From: Caballeronia choica
GTDB lineage: Bacteria > Pseudomonadota > Gammaproteobacteria > Burkholderiales > Burkholderiaceae
DNA: 49,879 bases
Direction: 5' to 3'
Assembly (NCBI RefSeq): GCF_001544535.1
Contig: NZ_FCON02000054.1
Location: 1 to 49,879, forward strand
Every line of letters starts with the position of its first letter. The stretch's first letter is position 1. This document shows, in pieces, positions 24,013-33,027 of the stretch. Both the position numbers and the translations under genes were made by a program. The notes below the pieces were generated by a model. It made no database searches, was not told where the DNA came from, and saw nothing but the letters and a program-made list of their open reading frames with translations.

Positions 24013-25953
24013 TCACTCGTCGGCCGGCTTCTGTGCGAGCGCATGGATCAGCGCTTCGAGCCGCGCAAAGTTGACGGGCTTGGTCAGATGATCGTTGAAG
24101 CCCGCGTCGTGGCAGCGCCGGATGTCCTCGTCCATGCCGTATCCGGTGATCGCGACCGAGGGCTTGCCCGGCTGCAATCCCTGCCACGCGCGCGCGATGT
24201 CCAATCCGCTGCCGTCCGGCAAGCCGATATCGCTCACGAGCAGGTCGAACGATTCGCCCTGGGCGAGCGCAAGCGCATCGGCGACCGTCGTTGCCACCGA
24301 GACCTTGTGCCCCAGCACTTCGAGCACCTCGGCCATCGCCGACGACGTGTACTCGTTGTCCTCGACGAGCAGCACGCCAAGCGCGCGCACGATGTCGCCC
24401 GGTTGGACCGTCGCGCGCGGCGAGCTCTCGGATTCCAGCTGGGCCTTCACGAGCGGCAGCGTCAGCGTGAAGCGCGCGCCCTTGTCGCGGCCCTCGCTTT
24501 GCGCCGTCAGCGTGCCGCCGTGCTTCTGCGCAAGCGTGCTGGCGATCGCGAGCCCCAGCCCGAGACCGCCGAACGCGCGCGTGATCGAATCGTCGGCCTG
24601 CTCGAACGCGGAGAAGATGCGCGGCAACGCCTCCGCGCTGATGCCGATGCCGCTGTCGGTCACCGACACCGCGATCGTCGACGCATCCGGGTTCCAGGTG
24701 CGCACTTCGATGCGCCCGTCGGCCGGCGTGAACTTGACCGCGTTCTTCATCAGGTTCCAGACGATCTGCTGCAACCGCGCGCCGTCGCCGAGCACGAGCG
24801 ATGCGCCCGCCTCGAAGCGCGTGTCGAGCGTGAGCCCCTTCACGCGCAGGTCGGACACGGACATGTCGAGCGCGCTCGACATCAGCGTATCGAGCGCGAC
24901 GGTCGTGAAATTCAGGCTCAGCTTGCCGCGCGCGATGCTCGTCAGGTCGAGCAGATCGTCGATCAGCCGCGCTTCCAGTTCGACGTTGCGGCGGATCAGG
25001 TCGAGCGTCGGATGGGCGCCCTCCGGCATCTGATGCTTCATCTCCAGAAGGCGCACCGCGGCGAGGATCGGCGTGAGCGGCGTGCGCAATTCGTGCGAGA
25101 GCACCGCGAGAAAATGGTCCTTCGCGCGGTTCGCCGTCTCGGCCTGCTCCTTCGCGAGACGCAGCGCGTCGGCGGCCATGTGGGCTTCGGTCGCGTCGCG
25201 GATGATCTTCGAGAAGCCGATCAGCTCGTGATTCTCCGCGCGGATCGCGGTCGTCACGCCCGAGGCGAAGAACGAATGGCCGTCCTTGCGCCAGAGCCAG
25301 CGGTCGTCGCTTGCGCTGCCTTCGCGCCGGGCCGTTGCGAGTTCGTCCTCGAACGCGCCTGCGTCGCGGTCTTCCGGGCTCAGGAACACGCTCGCCGACT
25401 GGCCGACCACGTCCTGCGCCGGATACCCCAGGATGCGCTCCGAGGCCGCGTTCCAGGTGCGGATGCGCCCTTCCGGATCAAGCGTGATGACGGCGTAGTC
25501 CTTGAGCGCATCGATGAGCAGGCGAAAGTGCGTCTCCGTTTCGCGCAGCACGCGTTCGACCGCGATACGCTGCTGGCGCTCCGTGCTTTCCCGCAGCGCG
25601 CGGCGCACGACGGCGGGCAGCCGTTGCAGGCGTTGCTTGAGCACGTAATCGGTGGCACCGCGCTTGAGCATCTCCACCGCGTGCTCCTCGCCGAGCAGCC
25701 CCGACACGAAGATGAACGGCGTATCGGGCGCGCGCTCGCTCGCGATCGTCAGCGCCTCGATGCCGGAGAAGCTCGGCATCACGAAGTCGGCGAGGATCAC
25801 GTCGAAGCGCCGCGCCTCGATTTGCGCGACGAAATCGGCTTCGTTGTAGACGACCTGCGCCTCGACCGCATAGTCGGCGCGTTCCAGTTGGGCGAGCGTC
25901 AACTCCGCATCGAGCGCGTTGTCTTCGACGAGAAGCAGGTGCAAGGGCTGCAT
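24013..25953 (-). CDS. Hybrid histidine kinase with receivers at both ends
   Basis: A 646-residue soluble signalling protein. In order: receiver domain 1 (residues 5-120, phosphoacceptor D56 in ILADFVMP), a PAS domain (about 140-260), HisKA (H287 in VLSHELRTPL), an HATPase domain with N-box NLMKNAVKFT and G-boxes VTDSGIGIS and GLGLGLAI, and a second receiver (about 525-640, D575 in LLVSDIGLP, K in LTKPVNF). No transmembrane or DNA-binding segment is seen. It follows the single-domain regulator by 87 nt on the same strand as the bacteriophytochrome operon, so the N-terminal receiver could take phosphate from the phytochrome relay. Confidence 0.88.
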   Translation of the reverse strand: MQPLHLLLVEDNALDAELTLAQLERADYAVEAQVVYNEADFVAQIEARRFDVILADFVMPSFSGIEALTIASERAPDTPFIFVSGLLGEEHAVEMLKRGATDYVLKQRLQRLPAVVRRALRESTERQQRIAVERVLRETETHFRLLIDALKDYAVITLDPEGRIRTWNAASERILGYPAQDVVGQSASVFLSPEDRDAGAFEDELATARREGSASDDRWLWRKDGHSFFASGVTTAIRAENHELIGFSKIIRDATEAHMAADALRLAKEQAETANRAKDHFLAVLSHELRTPLTPILAAVRLLEMKHQMPEGAHPTLDLIRRNVELEARLIDDLLDLTSIARGKLSLNFTTVALDTLMSSALDMSVSDLRVKGLTLDTRFEAGASLVLGDGARLQQIVWNLMKNAVKFTPADGRIEVRTWNPDASTIAVSVTDSGIGISAEALPRIFSAFEQADDSITRAFGGLGLGLAIASTLAQKHGGTLTAQSEGRDKGARFTLTLPLVKAQLESESSPRATVQPGDIVRALGVLLVEDNEYTSSAMAEVLEVLGHKVSVATTVADALALAQGESFDLLVSDIGLPDGSGLDIARAWQGLQPGKPSVAITGYGMDEDIRRCHDAGFNDHLTKPVNFARLEALIHALAQKPADE

Positions 25954-26040
25954 TTTTCTAGACGGCCTGACGGAGAAACGCGCTGGCGGCCGCGGGAACC
26001 GGTGAACGGGACGGCATCGGCATTTGCATCGGCATCGGCG

Positions 26041-26505
26041 TCATTCGTTGACCGGCGGACGCCGAAAACGCGTCGAACCCGGCGGCGGTTCGTTCAGCAC
26101 AGCCCAGAATACGCCCAGATCGGCAATCGCCTCGACGAATTCGGAGAACTCGACGGGTTTCACCACGTACGCGTTCACGCCGAGCTCGTAGCTGCGCACG
26201 AGATCCTGCTCTTCCCGCGATGAAGTGAGCATCACGACCGGGACGCTCTTGAGCGGCGCGCTCGCACGGATCATCTCCAGCACTTCGAGGCCGTCGATCT
26301 TCGGCAGCTTCAGGTCGAGCAGGATCACGGCCGGATTGCCCGGCACGCGCTCGCTCCAGGCGCCCTGGCTCGTCAGGTAGTCGACGGCTTCCTGACCGTC
26401 GCGCGCGACGATCACTTCGTTCGCCAACTGGCTCTTGTCGAGCGCGACGAGCGTGAGTTCGAGGTCGTGCGGATTGTCTTCGACGAGAAGAATGGGTTTA
26501 AGCAT
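26041..26505 (-). CDS. Single-domain response regulator, Rcp1-type
   Basis: A 154-residue receiver-only protein of the phytochrome-partner (Rcp1) group. It has the acidic start ILLVEDNPHDLELT, phosphoacceptor D64 in VILLDLKLPKIDG, T/S in VVMLTSS and K in YVVKPVEF. A short Pro/Arg tail follows and there is no output domain. Its ATG overlaps the end of the phytochrome gene by 8 nt, showing translational coupling; it is the most likely first phosphate acceptor of the phytochrome kinase. The start at 26505 is preferred over an upstream in-frame start that lies within the phytochrome gene. Confidence 0.88.
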   Translation of the reverse strand: MLKPILLVEDNPHDLELTLVALDKSQLANEVIVARDGQEAVDYLTSQGAWSERVPGNPAVILLDLKLPKIDGLEVLEMIRASAPLKSVPVVMLTSSREEQDLVRSYELGVNAYVVKPVEFSEFVEAIADLGVFWAVLNEPPPGSTRFRRPPVNE

Positions 26506-28879
26506 GATCGGGTTTCGACGAATTGTCTGGGGCAGCCCGCGGCTTCTGCCGCGCGCCTGTTTCGGTCCTGAACACGAGTGGCAGCGAAAAATAGAACACG
26601 GCGCCCTCGTCGACGCGCCCTTCGGCCCAGGTCCGGCCGTCGTGCCGCTCGACGATGCGCCTGACGTTCGCGAGGCCGATGCCGGTGCCGTCGAATTCCT
26701 CGGCGCGATGCAGCCGCTGGAACACGCCGAAGAGCTTGCCGACATATTTCATGTCGAAGCCGACGCCGTTATCGCGCACGCCGATGATGTGTTCGGTCGC
26801 CGTCGTGTCCGCGAAAATCTCGATTTTGGCCGACTCGCGCGTGCGCGTGTATTTCACCGCGTTCGACACCAGGTTACGCAGCGCGAGTTGCAGGAACGTG
26901 GCGTCCGCCATCACGCTCGGCAACGCGCCGATCACCCACTCGACGTCACGTCCCGCCGTCTCCGGCCCGAACTCGCCGACGACCGAACTCACCAGTTGAT
27001 TCAGATCGACCGCGCCGGGCCTGAGCGCCGCGCGGCCCATCTGCGAAAACGTCAGCAGGTCGTCGACGAGCGTGCCGGCAAAGCGCGCCGATTGCAGCAT
27101 GTTGTTAAGAAAGCGCTGGCTGCGGTCCGACATGCGCTCGCCTTCCTGCTCGCGCAGCAGGTCGCCGTAGCCCGCGATATGGCGCAGCGGCGCGCGCAGG
27201 TCGTGCGAGACCGAATACGAAAAAGCTTCGAGTTCCTTGTTCGCGCGCGCGAGTTCGGTCGCGAGTTGCGCCATTTCCTCGGCGCGGCGCAGCACGATGT
27301 TGAGCATCGCCGCACGAAACTCGTTCGCGATCTCGATCTCGACAGCACGCCATGTCGCCGAATGGTCCCGTATGGTTTCGAGCCACGGGCTGAAGTCGGT
27401 GCGCGGCGCGTTCGCGCCGTCGGCCGCGCGCAGCTTGACCGGCTCGCCCGCCCACTCGATCGTGCGCATGACTTCGGGCCGGAACCACAGCAGGTAGTTG
27501 CGGAAGATCTGCGAGACCGGCACGGCCAGCACGCCGCACGCGGTATCGGCATGCTGCGCGGCGCGCGGCCAGACTTTCGGCAGGGTGTCGGTGGCATAGA
27601 CGCCCGACGTGCTCCCCGCGAGCCATTGCGCGAGCGCGCGGACGGTGTCCTCGTCGGGCGTGGCGCCGATCAGCGTGACCTTGTCGTCGACGACGATCGC
27701 CGCGCCCCCCGACGACGCGAAACACAGCATGTCGTCCGGCGCCGCCCCCAGAGCGACGACGAAGTTTTCATGCTCGCCCATCGTGCCGATGAGGCGCGCC
27801 ATCGTGCGGCGCAGGGTCTGCAGATAGTTGCTCTCCGCGCGCTCTTCCTTGGCCTCGATCTGCAGCGACAAGATATTGCCGAGATGCTCGACCGCCATGC
27901 GCACTTCGAACGGCACGAGGCGCGGGTCGTGATCGTGGCACGAGATCAGGCCCCACAGTTGCCCGCGCACGACGATCGACACCGACATCGACGCATGCGT
28001 GCCCATGTTGCGCATGTATTCGAGATGCACCGGCGAGAAGCTGCGCAGCGTCGCGTAGGTGAGATCGGTCGGGCGGCCGGTGACGGGGTTGACCGGCGGC
28101 ACGAGGCGTGCGGGTTGATAGTCGACATTGGCGACGAGGCGGATGCGGTTGCGCAGATACAGCGCGCGCGCCTGGCGCGGGATGTCGGAGGCCGGAAAGA
28201 ACTGGTTCAGGAACGACGCGTAATGCTCGTCGCGGTCTTCGGCGAGCACGTGGCTTCGGCCTTCCTCGTCGAAGCGGTACAGCATCACGCGGCCAAAGCC
28301 GGTGATCGCGCGCACTTCATGCACCGCGAGACGCGCGAGTTCATCGACGGTCGCGACGTCCTGCAGGCTGCGCGTGAAGGTGCGCGCGAGCGGGTACATC
28401 GAGGCGAACGTATCGCCGGTCCGATGGCTCGCCACTTCCAGTTCGACGATCAGGTTGTCGTCATGGCGATGGATCGTGATGTCGAATTGCTCGGGGCCTG
28501 CGGTTGCGCTTTCATGCAGCGGATTGCCGGCCACGCCAAGATAAAGCGGCGCCTGATCGAGTTTCGCGGTGGCAACGGCGTGCGCGACGCGCTCCGCCGC
28601 CGGCACGCCGAGCAACGCGCTCAACGGCTTTCCGAGCAGCGTCTCGACGGGCTCGCCGATCAGCGTCGCGAGGTTATCGCTCGCCTGCAGGATGCCAAGG
28701 TCGTCGGACACCGACAGCAGATAACCGTGTGGCTGGATGCCGCCGGGAATGTGGATCGGCTCGGCGTCGCAATCGCGGTTCGCGACGCCCGATTCAAGCG
28801 TACGGCGGCGCGCTTCCTCATCGGGCGAAGACGGGTACGCGCGTGCACCGCTCGTTGGTGCAGCCGGATCCGCACTCAT
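26498..28879 (-). CDS. bphP: Bacteriophytochrome histidine kinase
   Basis: A 793-residue red/far-red light sensor kinase. It has the N-terminal biliverdin-attachment cysteine C37 in DCDAEPIHIPGGIQPHG, PAS and GAF domains, the DIP motif at 232-234 (FPASDIPRQAR), chromophore-contact histidines H285 (SPVHLEYMRNMG) and H315 (ISCHDHDPR), a PHY domain to about 525, and HisKA with H559 (YSVSHDLRAPL) followed by HATPase G-boxes (VRDNGVGFD, GTGIGLANV). The PHY tongue normally has PRxSF; here the matching segment is PRTDF (492-496), with serine replaced by aspartate. The ATG at 28879 overlaps the heme oxygenase stop (ATGA). The kinase parts look complete. Confidence 0.93.
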   Translation of the reverse strand: MSADPAAPTSGARAYPSSPDEEARRRTLESGVANRDCDAEPIHIPGGIQPHGYLLSVSDDLGILQASDNLATLIGEPVETLLGKPLSALLGVPAAERVAHAVATAKLDQAPLYLGVAGNPLHESATAGPEQFDITIHRHDDNLIVELEVASHRTGDTFASMYPLARTFTRSLQDVATVDELARLAVHEVRAITGFGRVMLYRFDEEGRSHVLAEDRDEHYASFLNQFFPASDIPRQARALYLRNRIRLVANVDYQPARLVPPVNPVTGRPTDLTYATLRSFSPVHLEYMRNMGTHASMSVSIVVRGQLWGLISCHDHDPRLVPFEVRMAVEHLGNILSLQIEAKEERAESNYLQTLRRTMARLIGTMGEHENFVVALGAAPDDMLCFASSGGAAIVVDDKVTLIGATPDEDTVRALAQWLAGSTSGVYATDTLPKVWPRAAQHADTACGVLAVPVSQIFRNYLLWFRPEVMRTIEWAGEPVKLRAADGANAPRTDFSPWLETIRDHSATWRAVEIEIANEFRAAMLNIVLRRAEEMAQLATELARANKELEAFSYSVSHDLRAPLRHIAGYGDLLREQEGERMSDRSQRFLNNMLQSARFAGTLVDDLLTFSQMGRAALRPGAVDLNQLVSSVVGEFGPETAGRDVEWVIGALPSVMADATFLQLALRNLVSNAVKYTRTRESAKIEIFADTTATEHIIGVRDNGVGFDMKYVGKLFGVFQRLHRAEEFDGTGIGLANVRRIVERHDGRTWAEGRVDEGAVFYFSLPLVFRTETGARQKPRAAPDNSSKPDHA

Positions 28880-29484
28880 GCGGTCACTCCCGACTCGACC
28901 CGCACGCCCGCAAGCCACGCATGCAGGCCATCGAAGGTCGCGATGGCAGCGGCGACCGCGTCGTCGTACTGGTCGGCGGGAACGGTCGCCGTGGCCGTCT
29001 CGCGAAACGCGTTCCACATGCTGCCCGTGCGCGGGCCGTAAGCATCGAAATACGCGTTGCCGCGTCCGTTCGCGAGATCGAAGAGGCGCGCGACGTGCGG
29101 CGCGATGAAGCGGCCGCCGAGCGTCGAGCCTTCCATCACGTACATCGAGCCGAACACGCGTGCGGTCGAGTCGAGGGCTGGAAGTCGGGCGTCGGCATCG
29201 GCGAGCGGCACCGTCGCGGCGTGGCCGGCATCGCCCGTCAGCACATCGAGATCGGCGGCGAGAAGCGCGGCCTTGCGGCGTGCATCGAAGAAAGCATGCA
29301 GATGCGCGGGCAGATGCGCACGCGCCGCGCTCTCCCATGCGGCCACGTAGCCGAAGAACCGTTCGAGCAGCGCGACGTACGCTTCGCGCGACCAGTCGTC
29401 GCGCATCAGGTCGAGTGCGTTCTCGAGCCGCGTGTGACATGGGGCGGTTTCGTGCTTCAGGCGAGTCAACAGGTCGTATTGCAT
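28876..29484 (-). CDS. bphO: Heme oxygenase for biliverdin synthesis
   Basis: A 202-residue BphO-type heme oxygenase that cleaves heme to biliverdin, the phytochrome chromophore. The proximal histidine lies in the early segment LKHETAPCHTRLE, and the distal-helix glycine region appears as VFGSMYVMEGSTLGGR, the family signature. It is first in the light operon; its TGA overlaps the phytochrome ATG and GGAGTG, the phytochrome ribosome site, is inside its own end. The 242 nt upstream (29485-29726) contain no gene; no PpsR-type (TGT-N12-ACA) site was found. Confidence 0.92.
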   Translation of the reverse strand: MQYDLLTRLKHETAPCHTRLENALDLMRDDWSREAYVALLERFFGYVAAWESAARAHLPAHLHAFFDARRKAALLAADLDVLTGDAGHAATVPLADADARLPALDSTARVFGSMYVMEGSTLGGRFIAPHVARLFDLANGRGNAYFDAYGPRTGSMWNAFRETATATVPADQYDDAVAAAIATFDGLHAWLAGVRVESGVTA

Positions 29485-29726
29485 GGTTCCGTTTGGATTC
29501 GATTTCGGGTCGGCGCGTGCGCGGCGTGACTTTCTTGACGCGCCAATCGATGTGACTCGCGGGACTTTCGAGAGATTCCCCGTCGGTATCGCTTACTGGC
29601 TCCGCGCTTCCTGTAGCGCGCGGCGGCGGTAGAAATGTCGGCTTCGCGCGCCTCTTCGTTACGCGATGCGGAATGCCGCTTCGTGGCGAATCATTCTACG
29701 CAACGCTGGAACGCTTCGCCACGCGC

Positions 29727-30023
29727 TCAATGCTTGCCCTCGCCCTCGCTGTTCACGTTCGCGTGTTCGTCGCGTTGCGTGCGCTTCTGGTACTCGTCGC
29801 CGCCGCGCCGGTCGGTATCGACGAGCCCGCGTTCGATATCGCGATGCGCCTGCTCGCCCACTTCGCGCGTGCCTTCCTCGTGCTGCGACTCGGGACGCTG
29901 ATCCGTTTCGTGCGGAAGCGGTGCGTCCGGGGCGTCGTCGCGAGCTTGCTGGCGAGCGTTCCCGCTTTCGAGTTCGCGACCTCGGTCGGTCGGGCCTGCG
30001 GGTTCAGTTGTCGATTGCTTCAT
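29727..30023 (-). CDS. Small hydrophilic protein of unknown function
   Basis: A 98-residue reading frame with AGGAG 7 nt before its ATG. It is rich in Glu, Arg, Asp, Gln and His, lacks hydrophobic stretches, and is predicted to be largely disordered. No family was recognised. It sits between the phytochrome operon and the ligD repeat region on the same strand as ligD but is separated from it by 157 nt of repeats. It could be a general stress peptide similar to other small hydrophilic proteins near end-joining genes; that is a guess. Confidence 0.5.
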   Translation of the reverse strand: MKQSTTEPAGPTDRGRELESGNARQQARDDAPDAPLPHETDQRPESQHEEGTREVGEQAHRDIERGLVDTDRRGGDEYQKRTQRDEHANVNSEGEGKH

Positions 30024-30034
30024 TTGAGTCTCCT

Positions 30035-30151
30035 GTCGGCCAGAGTTAGCGCTTTAGCGCTAACTGTGGTCCCATGCGCTTACTCTGGCCCCATGCAATT
30101 TGCGGTCGGCCAAAGTTGGCGGTGTACTTGCGCTTGCTCTGGCACGTGCAA
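30035..30151. repeat. Degenerate direct-repeat cluster upstream of the 98-residue gene
   Basis: Two related units lie in tandem: 30035-30098 and 30105-30151. Both begin with GTCGGCCARAGTTRGCG and end in TGCGCTTRCTCTGG followed by a CATGCAA/GTGCAA end. The first has an extra stretch that completes a 10-bp inverted repeat at 30044-30065 (AGTTAGCGCT-TT-AGCGCTAACT). The region separates ligD from the small gene at 29727. It may be a chromosomal intergenic repeat, an old mobile-element end or a transcription boundary for ligD. Confidence 0.6.
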
Positions 30152-30180
30152 CTTGGTGCTGTCTTGTTCCAGGGAATAGG

Positions 30181-32931
30181 TCACATCCCCAGACGCTTTT
30201 TCATCGCTACGGTCAGGCGCTGGCGCTTCTTGCCGTAACCGGCCCACGGGTCCGCGCCGAGCGAGTCGAGCCGTTCGCGCACATTGCCGATGTTCCATTG
30301 ATCGCCGCTTTTCACTTCGTCGAGTTCGTCCCAGTCGAGCGTCACCGACGCGCCCATGCCCGGCCGCGCGCGCAGCGAGAACGCGGCAACCGTGCTGGAG
30401 CCGCGGTTGTTGCGCAGATAGTCGATGAAGATTTTGCCCTGGCGATTTTGCATGCCCATCTTCGCGGAGAAGAGCTTGGGCAACGTGTTCGCCATGTGTT
30501 GCGCGACGGCCTGCGAGAAGCCCTTCACCTCGTCCCATGGCGCCTGCTTAGCGATCGGCACGACGACGTGAAAGCCCTTGCCGCCGCTCGTCTTGCAGAA
30601 CGCCTCGAGGCCGAGTTCCTTGAGCAGTTCCCTCGTCAGCCGTGCCGCTTCAATCATGCGGTTCCAGCCGACGCCTTCGCCCGGGTCGAGATCGAACACC
30701 ATGCGGTCGGGCTTCTCGATATCCGATGCGAGCGCGTTCCAGGTATGCAACTCGACCGTGCCCATCTGCGCGGTGCCGACGAGCGCTTCGACCGATTCAA
30801 TCGTCAGGAGCGGCGGATGGCCGGGATCGATGCCGGGATGTTGCTTGATGTGCGGGATCGCGAGCTTCGCGCTGTGCTTCTGGAAGAACAGTTCGCCGCC
30901 GATGTCCTCGGGCGCGCGCACGAGCGACACCGGCCGATCCTTCAAGTGCGGCAGCATCCAGTCGGCGACCGACTCGTAGTAGTTCACGAGATCGATCTTG
31001 CGGATGCCCGTCGACTTGTCGATCACGCGCTCGGGATGGCTGATCTTCACGCCGGCGACCGTGCTTGTTTCCTTCGCCTTCTTCGCGGCGGTTTTGGTAG
31101 CGGTTTTGGTCGCCGCTTTGGCTGCCGACTTCTTCGCCGGCTTCGAAGCCTTCCCTTCTTCCTCCGCCTCGACGCTCTCCACCGGCTTCGGCTCTTCCTT
31201 GACGATCTGCCGCGCCGGCTTATCGTCACGCAGGCTCACGAACGATGCTTGCCGCACGATGCGCTCCTTGGTCCATTCAGCGAAATTGCACTCCGCGACG
31301 AGTTCCGGTTTCACCCAGTGCACCGGCGTGCGGCTGCGTTCGATCGGCTCGCGCGCGAACGGCATCTTGCTTGTCTCGCGCTTGTCGAGTTGCTTCCAGA
31401 TGCCGGCGAGCGTCGACTGGTCGAAGCCGGTGCCCACGCGCCCCGCGTACTGGAGCTTGCCGTCGGCGTCGTACACGCCGAGCAGCAATGCGCCGAAATG
31501 TGCTCGGCTGCCCGCCGGCTCGGAATAGCCGCCGATCACGAACTCCTGGCGCCGACGGCACTTGAGCTTGATCCACGCGCTGCTGCGCCCCGAGACATAC
31601 GTGCTGTCCACGCGCTTCCCGATGATCCCTTCGAGCGCCATGTCGCAAGCGCTTTTCAGCAGATCGTCGGCCTTGAACGCAAAGTGTTCGGAGAAGCGCA
31701 GCGTCGGATCGCCGACGCGTTCGAGCAGCGCCTGAAGGATCGCGCGACGCTGCACGAGCGGCACGTGGCGCAGGTCGTAGCCATTCAGGAACGGCACGTC
31801 GAACCAGTAGACGACGATATCCTGCGGACGTCCCGCATCGAACGCGTTTTGCAGCGCCTGGAAATCCGGCAAGCCGCGATCGTCGAGCACCACGGCTTCG
31901 CCGTCGAGCCATGCGCTGTCGATCTCGAGTTGCCCGAGCGCCTTCACCTGCTTGCTGAACTTCGTGGTCCAGTCGTTGCCGTTGCGCGTCCAGACCTGCA
32001 CCGCGTTCGATGACGACGCCCGGTCGATCCGGGCCAGCACGCGGTAGCCATCGAACTTGATTTCGTAGGCCCAGTCGCCGCTCGTTGGCGCGGCATCGAC
32101 GAGCGTGGCGAGTTGCGGCTTGAACGTCGCGGGAAGCTTCGCCTTGAGCGCACCTTCGATCGACGGTTCATGCGCCAGCTCGCGCAGCGACTCGGTATTG
32201 CGATTCGCGACGATGTCGGGACGCGCGCTCTTGTCCGCTTGCTTCGCCGGGGCCTTCGCGGTTTTCCGCGCGCCTGCCTTGCGTTCGGGGCGCTCGATCA
32301 ACTGGCCTTTCTGGTTGCGCGCACCGAGCGAATCGGTCAGCACGCTGCCGGGCTGCTTCAGCAGGATGTCGTAGTCGGCTTCGTTGCGCGCGTCTTCGTC
32401 GCGTTCCTTGATGAGGAGCCACTGTTCCTTGTCGCCCGAGCCGCGCATGTGACTGCGCACGAGCGTCCAGCCGCCGTGCAGCTTCTCGCCGTCGAGCCGG
32501 AATTTGAGCTTGCCCGCCGCATAAGCCTCCGACGCTTCGGCGATGCTGCCCGTCTGCGGCTCCCAGGTCCCGCGATCCCACACGATCACGCTGCCCGCGC
32601 CGTAGTTGCCCTCGGGAATCTCGCCTTCGAACGAACCGTAGTCGAGCGGATGATCCTCGACATGCACGGCCAGGCGCTTGACCGACGGGTCGAGGCTCGG
32701 ACCCTTGGGAACCGCCCACGATTTCAGCGTGCCGTCGAGTTCGAGGCGGAAGTCGTAGTGCAGACGCCGCGCGTCATGTTCCTGGATCACGAATGAGAGC
32801 GCATGGTCCGCCTGCTTCGATGACGGCTTGCGCTTCGCGCTCGCGGTCTTCTTCGCCGCGACCTTGCCCGACGGCTCGGGCGTCTCGTTGAAACGGCGCA
32901 TCCGCTGGTAGGTTTCGAGTTTTTCGGCCAT
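30181..32931 (-). CDS. ligD: ATP-dependent DNA ligase D
   Basis: A 916-residue multifunctional repair ligase for non-homologous end joining. Domain order: 3'-phosphoesterase (about 40-200, with H52 and H58 in EHDARRLHYDFRLELDG), ligase (about 275-590, adenylation lysine K292 in YEIKFDGYR), a lysine/alanine-rich linker, and a primase-polymerase (about 645-905, with MVFDLDPGEGVGW and FKTSGGKGFH-like KTSGGKGFHVVVP). This is the complete three-domain form seen in Pseudomonas. It follows ku by 96 nt, with the same strand and order as known ku-ligD operons. Confidence 0.95.
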   Translation of the reverse strand: MAEKLETYQRMRRFNETPEPSGKVAAKKTASAKRKPSSKQADHALSFVIQEHDARRLHYDFRLELDGTLKSWAVPKGPSLDPSVKRLAVHVEDHPLDYGSFEGEIPEGNYGAGSVIVWDRGTWEPQTGSIAEASEAYAAGKLKFRLDGEKLHGGWTLVRSHMRGSGDKEQWLLIKERDEDARNEADYDILLKQPGSVLTDSLGARNQKGQLIERPERKAGARKTAKAPAKQADKSARPDIVANRNTESLRELAHEPSIEGALKAKLPATFKPQLATLVDAAPTSGDWAYEIKFDGYRVLARIDRASSSNAVQVWTRNGNDWTTKFSKQVKALGQLEIDSAWLDGEAVVLDDRGLPDFQALQNAFDAGRPQDIVVYWFDVPFLNGYDLRHVPLVQRRAILQALLERVGDPTLRFSEHFAFKADDLLKSACDMALEGIIGKRVDSTYVSGRSSAWIKLKCRRRQEFVIGGYSEPAGSRAHFGALLLGVYDADGKLQYAGRVGTGFDQSTLAGIWKQLDKRETSKMPFAREPIERSRTPVHWVKPELVAECNFAEWTKERIVRQASFVSLRDDKPARQIVKEEPKPVESVEAEEEGKASKPAKKSAAKAATKTATKTAAKKAKETSTVAGVKISHPERVIDKSTGIRKIDLVNYYESVADWMLPHLKDRPVSLVRAPEDIGGELFFQKHSAKLAIPHIKQHPGIDPGHPPLLTIESVEALVGTAQMGTVELHTWNALASDIEKPDRMVFDLDPGEGVGWNRMIEAARLTRELLKELGLEAFCKTSGGKGFHVVVPIAKQAPWDEVKGFSQAVAQHMANTLPKLFSAKMGMQNRQGKIFIDYLRNNRGSSTVAAFSLRARPGMGASVTLDWDELDEVKSGDQWNIGNVRERLDSLGADPWAGYGKKRQRLTVAMKKRLGM

Positions 32932-33027
32932 CGTCGGGATCGGCTCCGTGAGTCACGTGGTGTTCTTCGCGATTCCCTTTTGCTTCGCGCGCTTCATACC
33001 CCGGTTCATATCCGCGTCATGCCCGCT

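Noticed and set aside
24043-26223. Plus-strand frame of 726 codons opposite the hybrid kinase
   Set aside because: Antisense shadow; low-complexity Arg/Gln/Val text and no ribosome site or domain.
26435-29041. Long open frame on the plus strand opposite the phytochrome gene (868 codons)
   Set aside because: Arg/His/Ala-rich text without recognisable domains, entirely antisense to a well-supported gene. High GC lowers stop frequency on the opposite strand.
30100-32013. Plus-strand frame of 637 codons opposite ligD
   Set aside because: Antisense shadow with biased composition; ligD is complete.
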